Positions 1 through 7,816 of a stretch of 64,000 bases of DNA are shown piece by piece. The DNA comes from Mycobacterium interjectum. Its GTDB lineage: Bacteria; Actinomycetota; Actinomycetes; Mycobacteriales; Mycobacteriaceae. Numbering within the stretch: the stretch's first letter is position 1; every line of letters starts with the position of its first letter. A model generated the notes under the pieces. That model was not told where the DNA came from. It saw only the letters and a program-made list of their open reading frames with translations, and ran no database searches. The DNA lies in contig LQPB01000090.1 in the NCBI GenBank assembly GCA_002102225.1, positions 186,001-250,000 on the forward strand, in the 5' to 3' direction. The position numbers were made by a program, and so were the translations under genes.

Positions 1-33
1 TCGCAGGTTGCGGATGTCGAAGATCGTGCTCAC
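1..33 (-). CDS. mce2D: Mce2D, N-terminal 11 codons only
   Basis: The window edge cuts this gene. Reading the minus strand from a GTG at 33 gives V-S-T-I-F-D-I-R-N-L-R, which matches the conserved opening of mycobacterial MceD proteins. The GTG overlaps the TGA of mce2C by four bases, as is usual inside mce operons. MceD proteins are secreted or anchored subunits of the Mce lipid importer. Only the start can be seen, so nothing can be said about the rest of the protein. Confidence 0.75.
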   Translation of the reverse strand, partial: MSTIFDIRNLR

Positions 34-1580
34 CGGTTGCTACCGCCTGTCCCGTCGGGCGTGACGAACGGGGCCGGCAGCTGCGGCCCGGGTCCCGGTG
101 GCGCCGCCGGCCCCCCGGGCAGGCCCGGGGCCAACGTCGACGGCGGCGGGGTCGGGCCGGCCGGCCCCAGGTTCTCGGTGCGTGCCCCGGGTGGTGCGTG
201 CGCCGGCAACGGCACCGGGGCACCGGGAACGTCCGGCGGCGCCTCGCCGGGCCGGCCCGCGCTCGGCACCCCCGGCGCCGGCGGCGGCCCGTCGGGATTG
301 GGCGGCGACGTCTGCACATCGAGCGGCGCCGGAAAGCCGCCGAGCACCGGGCCGAACGGTCCTTGCCCGGAAAGCGCGCACGGCAACGGGTTTCCGGGCC
401 GCGGCGGGCTGTCCGCGGCCGGCGTGTAGGAACACGGCGATCCCGGCGGGACGGCCGGTTGCGGGTGATCCGGCGTGCCTTCCAGCACCGGCGGCGCCGG
501 CGGCGGCGCACCGTTGGGAAACCGGCTGCCGTTGGGGTCGGGCCACCGGAATTCCGGCAGGCCGGCGCTGCGCCAGAAGTTTTCCGGGTCGATGCCGCGC
601 TTCTTGAATGCCGCGTCAACCCACGGCTGAAGCATTTGGGGGGGAAGCAGATTCGCCACCATCGCCTTGAAGTACGGCCCGGACGCGACGGCCTCGGTCA
701 GCGACGCGGTGTATCTGCCGAGCAGCACCAGCACGTCGGCCAGTTCCTTCTTGCGCTTGACCAGCTCGTCGCTGACCGTGCCCAACTGCTGCAGCACATG
801 ATGTGCGTTGGGGTTTTCCTTGATCAGGCCCGACACCTCGGCCGACACCGACGACACGTTGCTCAGCAGAACGCTCAGGGCCTGGCTGCGCTGCCGGAAC
901 GCGGCCAGCAGGGTGTTGGCATTGACCAGCAGCCCGTCGACCTGTTGGCTGCGGTCGCCCAGCACGCGAGCGACCTTGTCCGCGTTGGCCAGCAGCTGTT
1001 TGATCTGGTCGTCGCGCTTGCCGATGGTCGCGGAGAATTTGGCGACCCCGTCGAGGGCGGCGCTCAGGTGCGGGGCGGTCTGATCGAACGTCTCGGACAA
1101 GACGTTCAGCGACCGCTTGACGACGTCGATGTTCCAGTCCGTCGCCGCCTTCGTGACGTCGACGAACGCGTCGTAGATCTGGTAGGGCGTGGTGGTCTGG
1201 CCCGCGGGGAGAACACCGTTGGGCCGCAACGGATCCGCACCGCGGTTTTCGATCGCCATGTTCTTGCGACCGAGGAAGGTGTCGGTGCGGATCGCCGCGC
1301 GGCTTTGCGTCCCGATCGTCCTGCCGGGCAGCGAGAAGCCGATCAGGACCTTGTCGCCGCGAATAACCAGCGAGCGGACCAGACCGATGTTTACCCCGGC
1401 GATCTCCACCTTGTCACCCGGGCTGATGCCGCCGGAGTCGGCGAATTGCGCGTAGTAGGTGGGTGTGGCGAAGAGCATCGGCACGCTGGTGAAGCTCTGG
1501 CCCACTCCGACGGCGAGCAGCGTGACCAGCGCGCCCATCAGGCCCACGCGGGTGCGGTTGAACTCGGTCAGCGTTCTCAT
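30..1580 (-). CDS. mce2C: Mce2C, MCE-family lipid-transport subunit
   Basis: This 516-residue protein starts MRTLTEFNRTRVGLMG, the usual MceC opening, at an ATG whose TGA overlap with mce2B supports the start. One hydrophobic segment at about residues 11-31 anchors it. The MCE domain follows at about 38-115, with PTYYAQFADSGGISPGDKV at its front. A helical middle part comes next. The last 150 or so residues are very rich in proline and glycine, a common MceC trait. In this family the six Mce proteins form a periplasm-spanning hexamer that moves lipids to the YrbE permease. It is co-transcribed with the genes on both sides. Assignment to mce2 rather than another mce locus rests on the adjacent mce2R and the Rv0585c to Rv0583c neighbours. 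Confidence 0.9.
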   Translation of the reverse strand: MRTLTEFNRTRVGLMGALVTLLAVGVGQSFTSVPMLFATPTYYAQFADSGGISPGDKVEIAGVNIGLVRSLVIRGDKVLIGFSLPGRTIGTQSRAAIRTDTFLGRKNMAIENRGADPLRPNGVLPAGQTTTPYQIYDAFVDVTKAATDWNIDVVKRSLNVLSETFDQTAPHLSAALDGVAKFSATIGKRDDQIKQLLANADKVARVLGDRSQQVDGLLVNANTLLAAFRQRSQALSVLLSNVSSVSAEVSGLIKENPNAHHVLQQLGTVSDELVKRKKELADVLVLLGRYTASLTEAVASGPYFKAMVANLLPPQMLQPWVDAAFKKRGIDPENFWRSAGLPEFRWPDPNGSRFPNGAPPPAPPVLEGTPDHPQPAVPPGSPCSYTPAADSPPRPGNPLPCALSGQGPFGPVLGGFPAPLDVQTSPPNPDGPPPAPGVPSAGRPGEAPPDVPGAPVPLPAHAPPGARTENLGPAGPTPPPSTLAPGLPGGPAAPPGPGPQLPAPFVTPDGTGGSNR

Positions 1581-2608
1581 TGGGGCGTGCACCTTCCGGT
1601 CGGCTGCCCGAAGAGCTTGATGGTGCGTACCGGGCCGCCGGGCTGTAGCCCGTCGACTTTGATCGAGATGTCGCACAGGTAGAAGTTGTAGAAGTCGCCG
1701 TAGATGCCACCGGCGCGGCCGATGACACGGAAGGCGCCCGGCAGTTTGGCCAGCACGTCATCGAGCGTCGGCAGGTCGTCGATGAGGGGTTGCTGGATGG
1801 CCTCAAGGTGCCCGAATGTGCTGTGCAGCAATGGCCGATCCTCCGCCAGCAGGTCGGCCAGGGTTCCCGCGGCGTCGCTGATGTGCGCGGCCGCCGCGGC
1901 CAGCGGGTCGGCCCGGTTCTTCAGGCCGGTGATCAGCAATTCCAGGTTTCCGACCGTTCGGTCGAAGTCCTTCTGGTGCTTGGCGGTGGTCGCCAGCACG
2001 GTGTTGAGGTTGGTGATCACCTCGCCGATCGTCCTGTCGCGGTCGGCCAGCGAGGCGGTCAGGGCCGCGGTCTGGTCGAGGATGTCGTTGATCGTGGCGC
2101 CCTGTCCCTGAAAGACGGTGATGATCGACTGGGCGATGCTGTTGACCTTGTCGGGGTCCAGCGCCTTGAACAGCGGGCGGAATCCGCCGATCAGCGCGTC
2201 GAGATCCAGCGCCGGCCGGGTGTGCTCGAGCGGAATCGTGCCGCCGGGCGCCAGCCGCTGGCCGCTGTCGCCGCGGCCGAGCTCGAGGTAGCGGTCGCCG
2301 ATCAGGTTCAGGTAACGGATCGACGCGGTCGTCGCCCGATCCAGTGGCAGTGAGCGATCCACGTTGAAGTCCACCAACACCCGAGCGTCGCCGTCGATCA
2401 GCGTCACCTTGGCGACCTTGCCGACCTCCACCCCCGACGCGCGGACGAACTGGCCGGCCCGCAGCCCGCTCACATCGGTGAACACCGCCGAGTACCCCGT
2501 GGTGCGGCCGAATCGCACCTGGCCGAACACGACGATGATCATCACCGTGAACATCGCCAGCACCAACCAGAAGATGCCGAGTTTGATGGCGGTGCCGGTG
2601 CCCCTCAT
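1577..2608 (-). CDS. mce2B: Mce2B, MCE-family lipid-transport subunit
   Basis: The protein has 343 residues, the normal MceB length. An N-terminal membrane anchor at about residues 10-30 is followed by an MCE domain (YSAVFTDVSGLRAGQFVRAS, then SIRYLNLIGDRYLEL). A long helical region ends in a cysteine-containing tail (FYNFYLCDISIKVDG). The ATG has a GAGGAA ribosome-binding site just upstream, and the gene lies 10 bases after mce2A. It is one of six Mce subunits expected in the envelope lipid-import complex. Confidence 0.92.
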   Translation of the reverse strand: MRGTGTAIKLGIFWLVLAMFTVMIIVVFGQVRFGRTTGYSAVFTDVSGLRAGQFVRASGVEVGKVAKVTLIDGDARVLVDFNVDRSLPLDRATTASIRYLNLIGDRYLELGRGDSGQRLAPGGTIPLEHTRPALDLDALIGGFRPLFKALDPDKVNSIAQSIITVFQGQGATINDILDQTAALTASLADRDRTIGEVITNLNTVLATTAKHQKDFDRTVGNLELLITGLKNRADPLAAAAAHISDAAGTLADLLAEDRPLLHSTFGHLEAIQQPLIDDLPTLDDVLAKLPGAFRVIGRAGGIYGDFYNFYLCDISIKVDGLQPGGPVRTIKLFGQPTGRCTPQ

Positions 2609-2618
2609 GGATTCCTCG

Positions 2619-3833
2619 TCATGGGTTGATCGTGTTCTCCCCGTATTGGCGCCCCCAGACGTATTCGACGGCCAGCGGCTGGCCGAGCTCCAGGTGGTTG
2701 TACGGCGCGAGGCTGGCGCCGGTGTCCATCACCAGATACGGCGCCGGCCACAAATCATGGGTGATCTTCTGCCAGCAGCCCGGCCGCCCACCGGGGCCAC
2801 CGTGCGCGTTCACCCGAGGCAGGTTGTCGGGATACACGTACGGATTGGGCGCCCCGATGAGCGATCCGGCCGCCGACAGCGAATACCCGTTGCCCCCGGC
2901 CGCTTTGGCGACTTCGGGCGCGGCGTCGTGGAAGTTGCGGATCGTGCAGAGCAGTTCGGGGCTATAGGTGTCGAGCAGCTCGGCGGTGGGCACCAGATCG
3001 GCGGCCCCGCGCGCCAAATACGGCCCGCCCCTGGCGAAGATGTCCGCGCCGGTGTGGCCCACGCCCACCGCCGCCAACAGCGCGGCGTCCAGGTCGCCCT
3101 GTTGCCGGGTCAGCGTGCGCGCGACGGTCAGCGCGCCCCGCAGAAAGTCCCACAAATCGGGCGAGGCGCCGGTGTACACGTCGGCCAGGTCCGCCAGCCG
3201 TCGCACGTCATACCGGATCTGCGGCATCCGCGGATTCAGCTGCGCCAGAATCTCATTCCCGTTGACGATCGACTGCCCGAACTTGCCCCCGAGCCCGTTC
3301 AGCGCCTGCGCCAGCGCCGACAACGTCGCGTTCAGCTCGATCGGGTCCACCTTCTCGGAGATCGAGGTAATCGTCTCGAACAGCGTGTTGAATTCGGTGG
3401 TCACCGACCGCACATCGATCACGTCATGCGGCGAGATTCGGCGCGGCACCGGGTTTTCCGGCGAGGCCAGCGAAACGTACTTGTTGCCGAACAAGGTGGC
3501 CGCCTCGATGTTGGCCACCACGTTGGCCGGAATCAGGCTGAGATAGCTCGGATTCACGTCCAGCGTCAGCTTGGCCGCCGGCCTGCCGTCGCGCTCCATC
3601 TCCGAGATGCCGGCCACCCGGCCAATCACCACCCCGTTGAAGGTGACTTTCGATCCGGGTTCCATGACCAGCCCCGCCCGCGAGGCCACCATGGTCAGCT
3701 CCGTCTTCGGCGTGAAGTCGCCCCGAAACTGCAGGTACACCAGCACCAGAACCAGCCCGCAGGCCAACAGCAGGACGACGCCCTCGACGTACACCCACGC
3801 GCGTCGGTTCTTGCGGGTCGCCGGTGTCGCCAT
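2619..3833 (-). CDS. mce2A: Mce2A, MCE-family lipid-transport subunit
   Basis: The frame stays open far upstream into yrbE2B, but the start is the ATG at 3833 (MATPATRKNRRAWVYVEG). That gives 404 residues, the usual Mce2A length, and places the gene five bases after the yrbE2B stop. A membrane anchor covers about residues 13-34. The MCE domain follows (TELTMVASRAGLVMEPGSKV), with the conserved NIEAATLFGNKYVSL segment after it. The C-terminal helical part ends near VEYVWGRQYGENT. MceA is the first subunit of the hexameric lipid conduit and the classic entry-associated protein. Confidence 0.93.
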   Translation of the reverse strand: MATPATRKNRRAWVYVEGVVLLLACGLVLVLVYLQFRGDFTPKTELTMVASRAGLVMEPGSKVTFNGVVIGRVAGISEMERDGRPAAKLTLDVNPSYLSLIPANVVANIEAATLFGNKYVSLASPENPVPRRISPHDVIDVRSVTTEFNTLFETITSISEKVDPIELNATLSALAQALNGLGGKFGQSIVNGNEILAQLNPRMPQIRYDVRRLADLADVYTGASPDLWDFLRGALTVARTLTRQQGDLDAALLAAVGVGHTGADIFARGGPYLARGAADLVPTAELLDTYSPELLCTIRNFHDAAPEVAKAAGGNGYSLSAAGSLIGAPNPYVYPDNLPRVNAHGGPGGRPGCWQKITHDLWPAPYLVMDTGASLAPYNHLELGQPLAVEYVWGRQYGENTINP

Positions 3834-3838
3834 GACCG

Positions 3839-4717
3839 CTACACCGTCAGGTTGAAGTTCGGGTCGACGCCGTAGAGCGCCAACTGGGCCAGCAGGACCA
3901 CGACCACCACCGAGACCAGCGAGAAGCGCATCGATCGGCCGACGGCCTGCCCGACGCCGACCGGGCCGCCGCTGGCGGTGTAGCCGTAGTAGCAATGGGT
4001 GATCATCACCACCACCGCGATGATGACGACCTCGATCACCGACCAGCCCACGTCCTCGGGGCGCAGGAAGGTGCGGAAGTAGTGCTCGTACGTGCCGTTC
4101 GACTGTCCGTAGAACACCGTCGTGACGACCTGGCCCGACGTGAAGGCCATGTCGAGCGCCAGCGCGTACAGCGGCACGATCACCGCCAGCCCGCCCAGAA
4201 TCCGGGTGGAGACCAGGAACGAGATCGACTTGATGCCCATGACTTCCAGCGCGTCGATCTCCTCGCTGATCCGCATGGCGCCCAACTGGGCGGTCGCACC
4301 GGCACCCACCGTGGCGGCCAGCGTGACACCGGCGACGATCGGCGCGGCGACGCGCGTGTTGGCCAGTGCGGCAAAGAATCCCGTGAACGCCTCCACGCCG
4401 ATGTTGCCCAGCGACGCGAAGCCCTGGATGGCGATCAGCGAACCGCCGGACAGCGTCACGAAGCCGATGATCGCCACCGTGCCTCCTACGACGGCCATCG
4501 CCCCGGTGCCCATGCCGATCTCGGCGATCAGCCACAACGTCTCCCGTCGGTAACGGCGCAGCGCCCACCCGATCTCCCCGATGCTGACCCGGGTGAACCT
4601 CGCGAAAATCCCGATCTGCCAGAGCCTTCGGACGGTGCCGCCACCGTAGCGGTTCAGGCCGGCGGCCGTCCGTGGGTACCGGGCTCGCAGGACGGTTCCC
4701 GCGGATGCCTGGGCCAT
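3839..4717 (-). CDS. yrbE2B: YrbE2B, MlaE-type permease of the Mce transporter
   Basis: This 292-residue integral membrane protein belongs to the MlaE/YrbE permease family. Several hydrophobic segments are visible between about residues 60 and 285. The family hallmark EEIDALEVMGI is present at the cytoplasmic coupling helix, where the MceG (Mkl) ATPase is expected to dock. It starts one base after the yrbE2A stop and is followed directly by mce2A. Together with YrbE2A it forms the inner-membrane channel for the imported lipid. Confidence 0.92.
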   Translation of the reverse strand: MAQASAGTVLRARYPRTAAGLNRYGGGTVRRLWQIGIFARFTRVSIGEIGWALRRYRRETLWLIAEIGMGTGAMAVVGGTVAIIGFVTLSGGSLIAIQGFASLGNIGVEAFTGFFAALANTRVAAPIVAGVTLAATVGAGATAQLGAMRISEEIDALEVMGIKSISFLVSTRILGGLAVIVPLYALALDMAFTSGQVVTTVFYGQSNGTYEHYFRTFLRPEDVGWSVIEVVIIAVVVMITHCYYGYTASGGPVGVGQAVGRSMRFSLVSVVVVVLLAQLALYGVDPNFNLTV

Positions 4718-4718
4718 G

Positions 4719-5516
4719 TCAGCGGCCCGTCCCGAACCGCACGCCGATCGTGGTCAGCACGACGTTGACGGCGAACAGCGCGATCACGCACAGCACCAGC
4801 GTCTCGTTGACGGCGATGCCCACGCCCTTGGGACCGCCCTTGGTGGTCAGCCCCCGGTAACAGCCGACCAGGCCGGCGATCGTTCCGAACGTGGCCGACT
4901 TGACCACCGAGATGACCACCTCAGGCAAGCCGGTGACCAGGGTCAGTGTGCTGACGTAGGCACCGGCCGAAATGTGTTGAATGTAAACACCGAAGATGAA
5001 CCCGCCGACCAGGCCGATGGTGATCACCGCGCCGTTGAGCAGGGTGGCGACGATGGTCGCCGCGACGACCCGGGGCACCACCAGCCGGTGGATCGGGTCG
5101 ATGCCGAGCACCTCCAGCGCGTCGATCTCCTCGCGGATGGTGCGGGCACCCAGGTCCGCGCAGATCGCGGTGGATCCGGCGCCGGCTATCACCAGCACGG
5201 TGGTCAGCGGCCCCAACTGGGTGACCGCGCCCAGCGCCGCGCCCGCACCGGAGATGTCGGCGGCGCCGAACTCCGCCAGCAGGATGTTGAGCGTGAAGAT
5301 GATCAGCACGGTCAGCGGGATCGCGACCGCGAGCGTGGGCAGCAACGAGACGTTCGTGATGAACCAGCCCTGCTCGATCGTCTCGCGCCACTGGAAGGGG
5401 CTGCGGAACAACGCCTTTCCGGTCAGCACGCAGGTGCGGAAGAACCCGCCGATCGCGTCGATCCCGGGCTGGAGCTGACCGCGGAGATAGTTGGTGATCA
5501 CGGTGTGGGCGCTCAT
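4719..5516 (-). CDS. yrbE2A: YrbE2A, MlaE-type permease of the Mce transporter
   Basis: The protein has 265 residues with the MlaE permease fold. It carries the coupling motif REEIDALEVLGIDPIHRLVVPR and multiple membrane spans. Its ATG overlaps the TGA of mce2R by four bases, so the regulator and transporter are translationally coupled. No ATPase is encoded in this operon, as in other mycobacterial mce loci, where a distant mceG gene serves them all. Confidence 0.92.
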   Translation of the reverse strand: MSAHTVITNYLRGQLQPGIDAIGGFFRTCVLTGKALFRSPFQWRETIEQGWFITNVSLLPTLAVAIPLTVLIIFTLNILLAEFGAADISGAGAALGAVTQLGPLTTVLVIAGAGSTAICADLGARTIREEIDALEVLGIDPIHRLVVPRVVAATIVATLLNGAVITIGLVGGFIFGVYIQHISAGAYVSTLTLVTGLPEVVISVVKSATFGTIAGLVGCYRGLTTKGGPKGVGIAVNETLVLCVIALFAVNVVLTTIGVRFGTGR

Positions 5517-6235
5517 CGCCGGCCGCCCCGGCGGTCGAGGGCGGCGACAATCACGGTGTTGGTGCGTTCGAGCAGGTCGTGGGCGGCTTTTCGCGCGCGG
5601 GCGGGATCGCCGGCGCAGATCGCCTCGGCCAATGCGCGGTACGCATCCGGCCGCCTGCCCTCGGCGGTGATGGCCGCGCCCAACGAATCCAATGCGGGTT
5701 CATACGCGGTCCGAAATGCGTTGTACATCAACCGGAATACGATCGATCCGGCACCGTCGACCACCTGTTCCCAGAACGCGAGCGTGTCGTGTTGCCATTG
5801 CAGCGGGTCGTCCTCGGCCTCCAGGGTGCGCAGCGAATCCTCGAGCGACGCGGCAAGGTCGGGCCCGTGCCGTTCGGCCGCCAGCTCCGCGACCTTCGGG
5901 CCGATGCGCAGCCGGGCCTCGAGGATGCTGCGGAACACGGCGGAGTCCAGCTCGCCGCCGGCAAAGAGCAAGTGCGGCAGCAGGTCCAGGCCGGCGTGCC
6001 GCCGGAAATCGCGCACGGTGGTCACGCCGCCCTGGCGCACATCGACCAGGCTGGCCGCCGAAAGCCGCTTGAGCGCCTCGCGGACGGCGGGCCGGGACAC
6101 CCCGAACACCTCCGCCAGCCGACGCTCGCTGGGCAGCGCCTCACCGGGCTGCATCTCCCCGCTCAGCACGCCGGTGGCGATCTGCTCGAAGACCTCTTCG
6201 GGCACGGATCGGCGTGTCACCGGCTGCAGCGCCAT
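5513..6235 (-). CDS. mce2R: Mce2R, GntR/FadR-family transcriptional regulator
   Basis: This 240-residue protein has an N-terminal winged helix (residues about 8-75; ALPSERRLAEVFGVSRPAVREALKRL is the recognition region) and a C-terminal all-helical FCD/FadC-type ligand domain (about 90-230). It is the first gene of the mce2 operon and sits just downstream of a FadR-type palindrome, so it probably represses its own operon. Family members often respond to acyl-CoA or organic acids, but the ligand cannot be read from the sequence. It is orthologous in position to Rv0586. Confidence 0.92.
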   Translation of the reverse strand: MALQPVTRRSVPEEVFEQIATGVLSGEMQPGEALPSERRLAEVFGVSRPAVREALKRLSAASLVDVRQGGVTTVRDFRRHAGLDLLPHLLFAGGELDSAVFRSILEARLRIGPKVAELAAERHGPDLAASLEDSLRTLEAEDDPLQWQHDTLAFWEQVVDGAGSIVFRLMYNAFRTAYEPALDSLGAAITAEGRRPDAYRALAEAICAGDPARARKAAHDLLERTNTVIVAALDRRGGRR

Positions 6236-6257
6236 GCGGTGAGTGTGATTGGCCAGA

Positions 6258-6282
6258 GGTCTGACGTCAAGTGGTCAGACCA
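6258..6282. promoter_or_regulatory. FadR-type operator upstream of mce2R
   Basis: TGGTCAGACCA at 6272-6282 is a perfect palindrome around a central A. It fits the TGGTNNNACCA consensus of FadR-subfamily GntR regulators. A second arm, GGTCTGA at 6258-6264, pairs with TCAGACC at 6275-6281. The palindrome begins 37 bases upstream of the mce2R start codon, which suggests autoregulation. Binding is inferred. Confidence 0.65.
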
Positions 6283-6335
6283 GCGTGTCGCCGGGTCAAA
6301 CTCACGGGGTCGCCATGCGAAGCGACCCAGTCCTC

Positions 6336-7451
6336 TTACGCGAGGACCATCTTGGTTGCCGTGACCCGGCTGCAGCAATCGATTACGTGATCCATCGCGT
6401 GCATGATGTGGGTATATCCCGGTCGGCCGGGGAGGGCGTCGGTGAACTCGTAGGTGATGTGGGGCGCCGTAATCGGTTGGACCGTCACGAATTGCAGGCC
6501 CGCAATAGCGGCCTGCACCGCGTCGATAACGGTGATGCCGGCAGGGGCCGCTACGTTCCCTCCGGGTTTGACCGGGATGACTGAGCCGGAGCCGAGCTGA
6601 CCGCCGAGAACGTCCGCCCCCGGCACCGCGGTCGCCAGTAGCCCACCGATGAGACCAGCCAGCAGGCCGGCTCCGCCTGCCCCGGCCAGGAGACCCTGGA
6701 CGCCGGCCATACCGCCGAGCTGGGCCACCGGTAGTCCGCCTCCGAGCTGGCCCACGATGCCCAGCAGGTCGTGGACCATCGCGGCGCACCAGGCGAAAGG
6801 ATCATGCAGCTGTTGGTCGATGGCCAGCAGGTACACGTCCTCTTCTACCCGGCCCTGACCGTTGTGCGGTTTGGTGGTGTACAGGTCGTCTCCGACCGCG
6901 CCGTTGAGTTTGCCGTTGGCGTGGTCGTGCCAGCGCTGTACATCGTTTGGCAGCAGCGTCATTCGTTGCGGCGAGATGCCCTCGCCGCCGGGGTCGATCC
7001 CCCCAGGGTAAGTGTGACCGTTCTGACGCCAGGGGTTGCCGAAGGTGAAGCCGCCGATGAAATACGGGTAGAACCGTTCCAGCTCTCCACCGGGCATCAT
7101 GGCCATGTAGACCATGGCTGCGGTTACCGCGCCCTGGCTGTACCCAGCCAAGCCGAAGGTTTGGGCCGGGTGGCCGAACAGCCACGTCTTGGCGTCGTCG
7201 TAGCCCATGAGCACGCTTTCGCGGAAGCTTGCCGATGTGGGGTTGGTGGAGCCAGCCACCGGGATATAGCCGAAACTCCACGGCGCCTGAACCAGGTACT
7301 CCGCCACGTTGATGCCGGCGTTGGCTGCGCCCTGCACCACCCAAGAGCAATAGCCGGTACCGGGAGCAGCGCCGGTGCCCGAGCACGTCAGCCAGACGTG
7401 GTTGACCAGGTAGCGCCCATCGAGAGCGCGGAGCATCGCCAGACCACTCAC
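6336..7451 (-). CDS. LysB-like serine esterase of mycobacteriophage type
   Basis: The 371-residue protein has an alpha/beta-hydrolase core like mycobacteriophage Lysin B and cutinases. The nucleophile elbow is GYSQG with Ser105, and a conserved HPAQTFGLAGYSQGA context surrounds it. LysB enzymes cut mycolyl esters and detach the outer mycomembrane at the end of phage infection. A Gly/Leu/Ala-rich stretch fills about residues 235-285, and a His candidate lies in TAPHITYEF. The GTG start overlaps the stop of the upstream small ORF (GTGA). No signal peptide is seen. A domesticated host esterase of the same fold is possible, but the LysA-like gene two positions upstream favours a phage origin. Confidence 0.65.
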   Translation of the reverse strand: MSGLAMLRALDGRYLVNHVWLTCSGTGAAPGTGYCSWVVQGAANAGINVAEYLVQAPWSFGYIPVAGSTNPTSASFRESVLMGYDDAKTWLFGHPAQTFGLAGYSQGAVTAAMVYMAMMPGGELERFYPYFIGGFTFGNPWRQNGHTYPGGIDPGGEGISPQRMTLLPNDVQRWHDHANGKLNGAVGDDLYTTKPHNGQGRVEEDVYLLAIDQQLHDPFAWCAAMVHDLLGIVGQLGGGLPVAQLGGMAGVQGLLAGAGGAGLLAGLIGGLLATAVPGADVLGGQLGSGSVIPVKPGGNVAAPAGITVIDAVQAAIAGLQFVTVQPITAPHITYEFTDALPGRPGYTHIMHAMDHVIDCCSRVTATKMVLA

Positions 7452-7813
7452 TTGCTGTGCTTCCTGCGGGCCTGCAAGTCCTTGAACAACTCGATCACCA
7501 TGTCGGCCAAGGTCCAGTCGGTGCCTTCGGCGTCGACGTAGCTGACGGTGAGAACCTCTGCCAGCACGGTGATCTCATCCAGGGTGGAGGGGGTATCCCA
7601 CGACGTGCCCGCGGGGGGACCGCCCTGGCCCGCAGCACCGAGAGGACCGCGGTTACGGGCCACCTTCCGGTCACGCGAATCCGGGACACGGCGGTAGTGC
7701 TCCACAGGCCGCCACGGCAGTATCTGACCGTCCTGGATGACGGTTCCGTTGGGTAACGTCACGGGCCCGTTCGCTCGGCCGTCGAGCGCGGATTGTCCTG
7801 GGTCACCTGGCAT
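7448..7813 (-). CDS. Small unknown protein between the LysA-like and LysB-like genes
   Basis: This 121-residue ORF lies three bases after the LysA-like gene and shares a GTGA overlap with the LysB-like gene, so it belongs to the same transcript. The first half is Pro/Gly-rich and basic. The second half (about residues 75-115) looks helical and acidic (STLDEITVLAEVLTVSYVDA). It has no hydrophobic span long enough for a holin. I do not recognise the family; a tail-associated or accessory phage protein is possible from context only. Confidence 0.6.
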   Translation of the reverse strand: MPGDPGQSALDGRANGPVTLPNGTVIQDGQILPWRPVEHYRRVPDSRDRKVARNRGPLGAAGQGGPPAGTSWDTPSTLDEITVLAEVLTVSYVDAEGTDWTLADMVIELFKDLQARRKHSK

Positions 7814-7816
7814 TTC

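Noticed and set aside
198..1682. 494-residue open frame on the plus strand opposite mce2C
   Set aside because: It is the antisense of mce2C and mce2B, rich in Arg, Gly and His, with no motif. High-GC third positions keep this frame open.
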